The translations under genes and the position numbers were made by a program. From positions 1 to 45,981 of the IMG/VR virus record IMGVR_UViG_3300014493_000009: DNA of 45,981 nucleotides; one strand, 5' to 3'. Below, in pieces: positions 33,785-39,800 of the stretch; position 1 is the first letter of the stretch, and each line of letters starts with the position of its first letter. The notes under the pieces were generated by a model. That model had not been told where the DNA came from. It ran no database searches and saw nothing but the letters and a program-made list of their open reading frames with translations. The DNA is from a virus.

Positions 33785-33792
33785 AAATAAAA
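33785..33792 (+). repeat. Right 8-bp direct repeat (putative target duplication)
   Basis: Exact copy of AAATAAAA at 33261-33268, directly beyond the right inverted repeat. Confidence 0.6.
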
Positions 33793-34040
33793 AGGCGTGT
33801 GGGGGTTAAGGGCCATCTTTCACTGGCCCTTCGGCCTGTCAAAGGTCGCTTCTCATGACATAAACCCCACCGCCTTTCCAGGCCGGGTTTGGGACGTGTG
33901 TCCGCCAAGATACAAACCCAAATCCGGTCTCACTTCCTACGCTGTTCAAGGCGAAAGCGCGCCATCGACCATTTGCAAATCGGCGTGACTGAATGCATCG
34001 GGCAAAGTTTTTCAAAATGAGTCACTACCGAAGGCGTAGG
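33791..34040 (+). ncRNA. Highly structured intergenic segment, candidate non-coding RNA
   Basis: No convincing + strand gene lies here, but nested stems do. AAAGGCG (33791-33797) pairs with CGCCTTT (33871-33877), extended by GTGGGG/CCCCAC (33799-33804, 33865-33870); inside are AAGGGCCA/TGGCCCTT (33808-33815, 33824-33831) and CGGCC/GGTCG (33832-33836, 33844-33848), giving a three-way junction. Next, GGCCGG (33881-33886) pairs with CCGGTC (33924-33929), with GTTTG/CAAAC and GGAC/GTCC inside. Then CCTACGC (33936-33942) pairs with GCGTAGG (34034-34040), enclosing GTGACT/AGTCAC (33985-33990, 34020-34025) and the palindrome ATTTGCAAAT (33971-33980). The strand and family are unknown; a minus-strand frame of about 58 residues, from TTG near 34010 down to a stop near 33841, is a coding alternative. 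Confidence 0.5.
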
Positions 34041-34044
34041 GCTA

Positions 34045-34073
34045 TTGACTCGCAAGACAACGTGTGAGACACT
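34045..34073 (+). promoter_or_regulatory. Promoter-like sequence before the lipoprotein gene
   Basis: TTGACT (34045-34050) and GACACT (34068-34073) have a 17-base spacer. The -10 is weak, but the whole stretch matches the 31444-31472 promoter at many positions (TTGACTC, then GTG and ACA-n-T), so the two may be read by the same factor. Confidence 0.45.
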
Positions 34074-34118
34074 GACATAGAGGATCCCGTTGAATTAAAC
34101 TTTGGAGGAAACAATCGA

Positions 34119-34664
34119 ATGAAGAAAATGATTTTAGCAACTCTGCTCGCAAGTGTGATCTGGTTCTCAGCGTGCTCCACCCCCACCTGGGTCATAACGG
34201 GGGAAAACATCGCGGAGGCCGCGGTGCCGATCGCTGGTTCAATTCTCGACATTGTAGACCCGCCACTCGCCCCGGTCGTCACGCTGGTTGAAGGCGGCTT
34301 CACGGCCGTTGTCAACACGCTGAAGGCGTATCAAGCCGCACCTAATGCGACTACGCTTCAGGCCACTCAGTCCGCCTTCACTGCCCTGCAGGCTAATGAG
34401 GCTGCACTGGAAAAGGCCGCAGGCGCAACTCCTACTCTCGACGCCACGATCAATGGCGTGTTGGCCCTGGTCGCCCAAGCTGTGACGGAAATCGCAGCGC
34501 TGATTCCTCCGCCTACCGCAGGAGCTTTCGGGATTCACATCCATGGGCGGTCGAAGGGTATGAAGGCGAACGATTTCAAGAAGCAGTTTAATGCAATCAC
34601 CAAGGGCGATCCCCGCTTCGCCAAGCGTCAATTCCATTTGAATCCGGTTGCTCGCGTGCTCTAA
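34119..34664 (+). CDS. Lipoprotein
   Basis: 181 residues beginning MKKMILATLLASVIWFSAC, a signal peptide ending in a lipobox (FSAC) for lipid attachment at Cys19. The mature part is alanine- and threonine-rich and helical (LEGGF-like segments, ATTLQATQSAFTALQANEAA), with a basic C-terminus (KKQFNAITKGDPRFAKRQF). GGAGGA precedes ATG 34119. A lipoprotein outside the lysis genes of a phage often blocks superinfection or acts as an outer-membrane spanin; which applies here is not shown. A terminator follows. Confidence 0.7.
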   Translation: MKKMILATLLASVIWFSACSTPTWVITGENIAEAAVPIAGSILDIVDPPLAPVVTLVEGGFTAVVNTLKAYQAAPNATTLQATQSAFTALQANEAALEKAAGATPTLDATINGVLALVAQAVTEIAALIPPPTAGAFGIHIHGRSKGMKANDFKKQFNAITKGDPRFAKRQFHLNPVARVL

Positions 34665-34689
34665 TCGGACCTTTCAAGTGTCGGGTTTC

Positions 34690-34716
34690 AGGGCCGCTCA
34701 TCCGGGGCGGCCTTTT
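34690..34716 (+). terminator. Rho-independent terminator after the lipoprotein gene
   Basis: AGGGCCGC (34690-34697) pairs with GCGGCCTT (34707-34714), eight pairs including one G-U, around a 9-base loop, and runs into TTTT. It closes the lipoprotein transcript. Confidence 0.7.
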
Positions 34717-34758
34717 GGTTTGGGGAATTACAGCCTTGACTGCATTGGGGTGAAATCT

Positions 34759-34911
34759 ATGGCCGATGAAACTGAAAACTTGGCGCAAGAAACCATCGAA
34801 GATGATGAATCGAATGCTTACTGTCCTCACTGCGCAAAACCTTATGAGGATTTCAGCGACCTAGGATGCGGCTACTGTGACCGCCGAAGTCCCGAATGGG
34901 GAATAGAGTGA
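34759..34911 (+). CDS. Zinc-ribbon microprotein
   Basis: 50 residues: an acidic N-terminus (MADETENLAQETIEDDESN) followed by CPHC and CGYC separated by 14 residues, a zinc-ribbon pattern, ending RRSPEWGIE. GGGGTGA precedes ATG 34759. The stop overlaps the degenerate repeat at 34908-34925. Similar acidic zinc ribbons often contact nucleic-acid enzymes; the partner here is unknown. Confidence 0.65.
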   Translation: MADETENLAQETIEDDESNAYCPHCAKPYEDFSDLGCGYCDRRSPEWGIE

Positions 34912-34925
34912 AGTATATAAGTCCC
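34908..34925 (+). repeat. Second degenerate copy of the cassette end motif, inverted
   Basis: GTGAAGTATATAAGTCCC matches 16 of 18 positions of the right inverted repeat (33767-33784) and has the same orientation. With the copy at 33051 it brackets the perfect pair, giving an order right-right-left-left. Confidence 0.6.
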
Positions 34926-34944
34926 TTTTGGTTTGGAGGTTAGC

Positions 34945-35106
34945 ATGGCGGACGAAATGGGAATCTTCGGTATCAATACCCGTGGCATCAAGGAAGCCTA
35001 CGAAAACTATAAGCAACAGGTGGCAGCACTTCCCCCATCCCCAGACCCATGGGTTCGCGCGCTGGCCGGTCTCATAGCGGCGATCGCGCAAACTTTTGGA
35101 GCTTGA
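34945..35106 (+). CDS. Small protein with hydrophobic C-terminal helix
   Basis: 53 residues: MADEMGIFGINTRGIKEAYE, a KQQVAALPPSPDP turn, and a C-terminal WVRALAGLIAAIAQTFGA that could insert in or lie on a membrane. GGAGG (34935-34939) precedes ATG 34945. It is followed 11 bases later by a tiny membrane peptide gene and shares its MADE start with the gene upstream at 34759. Possibly part of a lysis group; no family recognised. Confidence 0.6.
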   Translation: MADEMGIFGINTRGIKEAYENYKQQVAALPPSPDPWVRALAGLIAAIAQTFGA

Positions 35107-35117
35107 GGAGGCGTAAA

Positions 35118-35219
35118 ATGGCAACACCTTTGGCAATGACCGGAGTTGCGGCAATCGCAGCCGGAGCAGTTGGGCTGGTGGTCGGATTGTGGAAGAAGAT
35201 ATTCAAGGGGAGTAAATAA
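35118..35219 (+). CDS. Tiny membrane peptide, holin-like candidate
   Basis: 33 residues: one hydrophobic segment (LAMTGVAAIAAGAVGLVVGL) followed by a basic tail (WKKIFKGSK). GAGGAGG lies six bases before ATG 35118, a near-ideal ribosome-binding site, so it is probably well translated. The small hydrophobic-plus-basic design resembles small holins or toxin-like membrane peptides. The stop overlaps the next ATG (TAATG). Lysis is inferred from this and from the peptidase gene downstream. Confidence 0.6.
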   Translation: MATPLAMTGVAAIAAGAVGLVVGLWKKIFKGSK

Positions 35220-35419
35220 TGCAGGACACCGACTACATCGTGACCGTAACAATTCGTCAGCCGCGGCTTCACCCTGACAACCCATTTCCTCATGCCATCG
35301 TTGGGCACAAGCCTGATGGTTGGGAGTTCAACAAGGGAACCTGTTCAGCCTGTGCGTGGCTGCAGGGGTTGTACCACCACGCGAAGGGGGAGGCACATGA
35401 CGACACTGTTTCACGATAA
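35219..35419 (+). CDS. Hypothetical protein between membrane peptide and peptidase
   Basis: 66 residues: MQDTDYIVTVTIRQPRLHP, GHKPDGWEFNKGTCSACAWL and a histidine-rich tail. Its ATG overlaps the previous stop and AAGGGGAG lies seven bases upstream. It overlaps the peptidase gene by 23 bases, so the three genes are translationally linked. The CSAC pair and histidines could bind metal. Family unknown. Confidence 0.6.
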   Translation: MQDTDYIVTVTIRQPRLHPDNPFPHAIVGHKPDGWEFNKGTCSACAWLQGLYHHAKGEAHDDTVSR

Positions 35420-36221
35420 GGACTTCTTTCAGCCTGCCGTCGAAGGGTTCCGCAAGTTTCAGGATGGATTATTCCATTCCGTCTCGTCCGTACCCTTTCC
35501 CTTCCGCCTCGGCAAGCTCGCGGCGCGCGTCGACCCTCGCACCCTTTCCGCAATCGACTATTGCGCTGTAGCAGGGGCGGCGCTGCCTCCACCCAAGCCT
35601 GCGGTGGACTGGATCTCCGCAGTCCCTTCCTACCCCATGTACGGTAACGATGTGCACGGCGACTGCTCCATTGCGGCGATTGGACACATGGTGCAGGCGT
35701 GGGCGGCGAATAATGGGATCGTCGTCACCCCTACACTCGACGACGTAATGAGCGTTTATAACGTCCTCAGCCCATACGACAATGGCTGCGTCTTGCTCGA
35801 CGTGCTGAAGTATTGGACCACCCATCCCATCTGCGGAGTGCAGATTGGAGCCTTCGCCGCCGTCAATCCCCGTAACCAGGCGGAGTTCAAAATCTGCACC
35901 GAGATTTACGGCGGGGTGTATGTCGGCGCCGAACTTCCCCAGTCCGCGATGGAACAGGATGAATGGACCGTTGTGTCCGGGGCGGCGGGTGTATATGGAG
36001 GACTCGGCGGCCATTGCATTCCATTCCTGAAGTACGATGCCGACAAAGCCACCTGCGTGACCTGGGGGATGATGAAGGACGCCACGTGGGAATGGATCAC
36101 GGAGTACGTTTCGGAATGTTATGTTTTGATCTCCACTCGATGGTTGAATGGCAGCGGAAAAACTCCCGAAGGATTGGACATGCCGACGCTGCTATCGGAC
36201 CTGAAGCTCGTCAAAGCCTAA
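35397..36221 (+). CDS. Papain-like cysteine peptidase, endolysin candidate
   Basis: 274 residues from ATG 35397 (AAGGGGGAGG upstream). YGNDVHGDCSIAAIGHMVQA carries the likely nucleophile Cys90; GLGGHCIPFLKYD carries His206, followed by VTWGMMKDATWEW, which may supply the third residue. This order fits papain/C39-like peptidases. There is no signal peptide, so if it digests the cell wall it needs a holin, and small membrane proteins are encoded just upstream. An internal proteolytic role is an alternative. It precedes a run of Sec-exported proteins. Confidence 0.65.
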   Translation: MTTLFHDKDFFQPAVEGFRKFQDGLFHSVSSVPFPFRLGKLAARVDPRTLSAIDYCAVAGAALPPPKPAVDWISAVPSYPMYGNDVHGDCSIAAIGHMVQAWAANNGIVVTPTLDDVMSVYNVLSPYDNGCVLLDVLKYWTTHPICGVQIGAFAAVNPRNQAEFKICTEIYGGVYVGAELPQSAMEQDEWTVVSGAAGVYGGLGGHCIPFLKYDADKATCVTWGMMKDATWEWITEYVSECYVLISTRWLNGSGKTPEGLDMPTLLSDLKLVKA

Positions 36222-36243
36222 CCCCTTCCCCTGCAATCTCACC

Positions 36244-36281
36244 TTGCTCGATATGACCGTTCAAGGGTACAATACCCTTGG
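36244..36281 (+). promoter_or_regulatory. Promoter with overlapping palindrome (possible operator)
   Basis: TTGCTC (36244-36249) and TACAAT (36268-36273) lie 18 bases apart. The -10 is in the centre of a perfect palindrome, CAAGGGTA-CAA-TACCCTTG (36262-36280), directly followed by the GGAGGG ribosome-binding site of the gene at 36295. A dimeric repressor there would block the operon of secreted proteins. Confidence 0.5.
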
Positions 36282-36294
36282 AGGGTTATATCCA

Positions 36295-36846
36295 ATGAAG
36301 AAACACCTGTCTCTGATCGCTTTGGTCGGAATCCTGCTATTTACCACTTCCGTCCCCAGTTTCCCTCAAGCCTATACCGACCCCTCCAAGCTGCCCCGCA
36401 CCTACAGCGCCGGCTTCTCCATCGCTTGCGGAGGCGCCGGCGATTGTGTCACTGTCACTCTAACTGCAGGGGGCAGCAACGTGACCGCCGTGCGGGAGTT
36501 GTGGATCTCCCAACCCTCCAGCAACGTGACGGTCTCTCTGATTCGCCGGAGCGCTTTGGACACTGGAGGCACGAGCACCACGGAGACCCTGGTTTCCAGC
36601 GACACCAACGATGCAGCGCCGAACACCATCGTCACGGCCTACACTGCCGCGCCGACGGCGGGTTCCACTACGGGTGGTGGGACATTCTTCAGCCTACCGA
36701 TCACCACTACGTCGACACTGGTCCGCGACTCCACCGTGTCGAACTATAAGCCGTTTCTGCTGCAAGGCGCCACACAGGTCTATGCGATCTACGTGAGTGG
36801 GGCGGCCACAGTGACGGTCAACTTGGTTGTCGTAGAAACCCCGTAA
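36295..36846 (+). CDS. Secreted beta-sandwich protein
   Basis: 183 residues. Signal peptide MKKHLSLIALVGILLFTTS with cleavage near SFPQA. The mature part is threonine/serine/valine-rich strands (VTVTLTAGGSNVTAVRELWI, VSLIRRSALDTGG, VTVNLVVVETP) and looks like a single beta-sandwich. GGAGGG lies nine bases before ATG 36295, behind the promoter at 36244-36281. It heads five consecutive signal-bearing genes. Possibly a fibre or surface-binding component; family not recognised. Confidence 0.65.
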   Translation: MKKHLSLIALVGILLFTTSVPSFPQAYTDPSKLPRTYSAGFSIACGGAGDCVTVTLTAGGSNVTAVRELWISQPSSNVTVSLIRRSALDTGGTSTTETLVSSDTNDAAPNTIVTAYTAAPTAGSTTGGGTFFSLPITTTSTLVRDSTVSNYKPFLLQGATQVYAIYVSGAATVTVNLVVVETP

Positions 36847-36857
36847 AAGAGGAGCAC

Positions 36858-39800
36858 ATGAAAACCTTCCGGTTCCTTCTAATTGGACTCTTGCTTGCCT
36901 CACCGGCTTGGGCGCAGTTCTCCGGACGTTCGGGCATATACGGCCAAGGCGGTGGTGGCGGGGCGGCAACTGGGTTGACGTTCGGGGTTACCACGCAGAC
37001 CATCACGACACCGGGCGCCACCGCGTCCGGACTCTGCATTGTATCCACCGGCAGCGGACCCTACCAGTGGAGTGCGGGGGCCTGCAGCGGATCAGCCGCC
37101 ACGGCGTTCAGCGCCCTTACAGGGAGCACGAATACCACCGCCGCAATGGTAATTGGCAGCGGAGCGTCGCTTGCGGTTACGGGCACAGGCACGAATGCGG
37201 CAACGGGATTCTCCATGCCTGCGACTTTGACCGGGACTGTGACCTCCGGCGGTATGCCGTATTTTAGCAGCACTACGGCCCTGACGTCGTCCGGAGTTCT
37301 TGGACTCAATGCCCTGATCGTTGGTGGCGGCGCTGGAGGTTCCCCCGGAACCGGCAGCGGGGACTTCACCTATGCCACTCACACGCTGACCATGGGGGCG
37401 GCAGGGCTGCTTAACCTGTCGGCAGGTGTGGCCACTGGTTTTACGCTACCCGCGGGGGCCGGATTTGCTCCCACAGTAGACGGGCAAATTGCAACGAATA
37501 CCACCAACCACACGCTTGTATATGGAGGCAACGGTACGGCTCTTGTGAGCGCAGTTGCAGCGACGGGGACGAATACGGCCACGACCTGCACGAATCAAGT
37601 TATTACCGCCATCAGCGGCATTGCGGCGCCAACCTGCTCCACCGTGGCCAATGCGGCACTGTCGAACTCCGCGATCACGATTGGCGGCACATCCGTTTCC
37701 TTGGGTAGCTCGACCAGTTCATTTCCCAACCCCGGTGCGATCGGCGGGACAACGCCATCCACAGGGGCATTCACTACTCTGTCGGCCACCGGACAGTTCA
37801 CTTCCACTCTCGCGACCGGCACAGCGCCATTTGCGGTGACCAGTACAACGGCGGTAGCGAACCTCAGCATTGGAGGAACCGCAGCGACCGCAACCAATGT
37901 GGCGGGCGGGGGAACGGGTGGAGTGGAATACCAAAGTGCGGCAAACACCTCGACATTCCTCGCCAGCCCTACGACCAGCGGGCACATATTCGCTTTGGCG
38001 TGGGAGCCTATCGGCAGTGCGCTTGCCCCGGTGGCTTTGGACTTGGCAACCTATTTGGGATCACCGGCAAACATTGGGGGGACCTCGGCGGCAAGCGGAG
38101 CATTCACGACCTTATCCGCATCGTCCACGGTATCCGGTACCGGGTTTTCCACCTACTTGGCATCCCCTCCGGCAATCGGGGGTTCTGCCGCCGCTGCCGG
38201 CGCCTTTACGACATTGAGCGGGTCCAGCACTATTACGTTTTCAGGCATTAGCGGCTCCACACAGTGTCTGCACGTTAATAGTTCCGGAGTGGTTACGGGA
38301 ACAAGTGCGGATTGCGGCGCCGTGGCATCCCTCAGCGGAGACGGGACAATCATTACAAATAGTGCATCCACAGGCGCCGTTACACTGACAATCGCCGGTA
38401 CCAGCGGCGGTGTGCCCTGCTTCAGCAGTGGATCGGCATGGAAGTCGTCGGCGGCGCTGACCTCCACCGACCTTATGGTCGGCGGCGGTGCGGGCAACTG
38501 CCCGACCGTCGGCAATGGGGATTTCACCTACGCGACGCACACCCTTGCAAGCGGCGCCAGCGGCATCCTCGACCTCCACTCCGCCACCGGTACGGCGGCA
38601 TTTAAGGTTCCGTCCAATTCATCCAACACCGCCACCGCTGCGGGGGTGATCGACTTCGACACGAGCAATACTAACTTCCACATTTACGCCAATGGCGCCG
38701 ACTCCATCATTGCCCCCTTTTTGGCCAGCGGCTCCTACAGTAATAACGACTGCGTGAAGATCCTTGTCGCCAGTGGGAACTTGACGCTTGGCGATGCCGG
38801 TTCGGCGTGCGGCAGCGGTGGCGGCTCATCCGCCCTGTCGAGCATCACGGCGGCTACGGGCAACAATACAATCGCATCAGGGAACAATTACAACCAAATC
38901 TGGAACTGGGCCCTCACCAGCAATGGCGTCACGGCCATGACGTTCGGCGAGACTACTGCGGCGACTGGAACAGGGACGAACTATATCGGCCAGTTCAGCA
39001 CCAAGACTGGATCGACGGCGACGCCGCTGAACATTACCAGTTCGCTTAGCGGATCGCAGACGCTGCCGTCGCTCTCCATTACTCCGACGTGGAACACCAC
39101 GGGAGTCGTCGACGCCGGCATTCTGGAGAATGTAGTAAACACTGCGTCCGGCGCCAATTCACTTCTGCTGGACCTGCAGGTGGGTGGCAGCAGTGAGTTC
39201 AAAGTCGACACATCCGGAAACATTACCAATGGGGGAACGCTTACGACGGGAGGCACGACAAGCGGAATTGCCATGGATTGCCAGACGGCGGCAACGGCCA
39301 CATCGGGCTTCTTAGGCTTCACTCCTCCATCATCCTGTTCCAGTGGTTACGGATTCTACAACTTGCCTACATTGCCGGCGACGGCTGGCCCGCTTGTCGC
39401 CGGTGTGGCGTCGAGCAACATATCGGCTATCACCGTGGGGACGACCACAGGCAGTGGTAATTATGTCCTCTCTACCTCTCCGGCATTGACGACGCCGAAC
39501 TTGGGTGTGCCATCTGCAGTGACCTTGACAAACGCCACCGGGCTCCCTTGTGGTGCGCTACCGGCCCTGACCGGAGACGCAACGACCAGTGCGGCCTCGT
39601 GCGCAACAAGTGTAGTCGCGATTGAAGGTGGCACCATTCCCGCCAGTGCGGGAGTGCTCGGCACAAACTCCAGCAGGCAGCCTGTCGCCGCCACCGCAGC
39701 CAATGTATCCAGCATCTATTACATTGGCGGCGGGGGTACCGCACAGGCGCAGACCGCTACCCTTTCTCCCGCCGTCGGGTCTCTCACCAACGGTCTGGTC

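Noticed and set aside
33797-33988. A + strand frame of about 63 codons after the methyltransferase
   Set aside because: No ribosome-binding site and no protein-like composition; the stretch is explained better by nested RNA stems.
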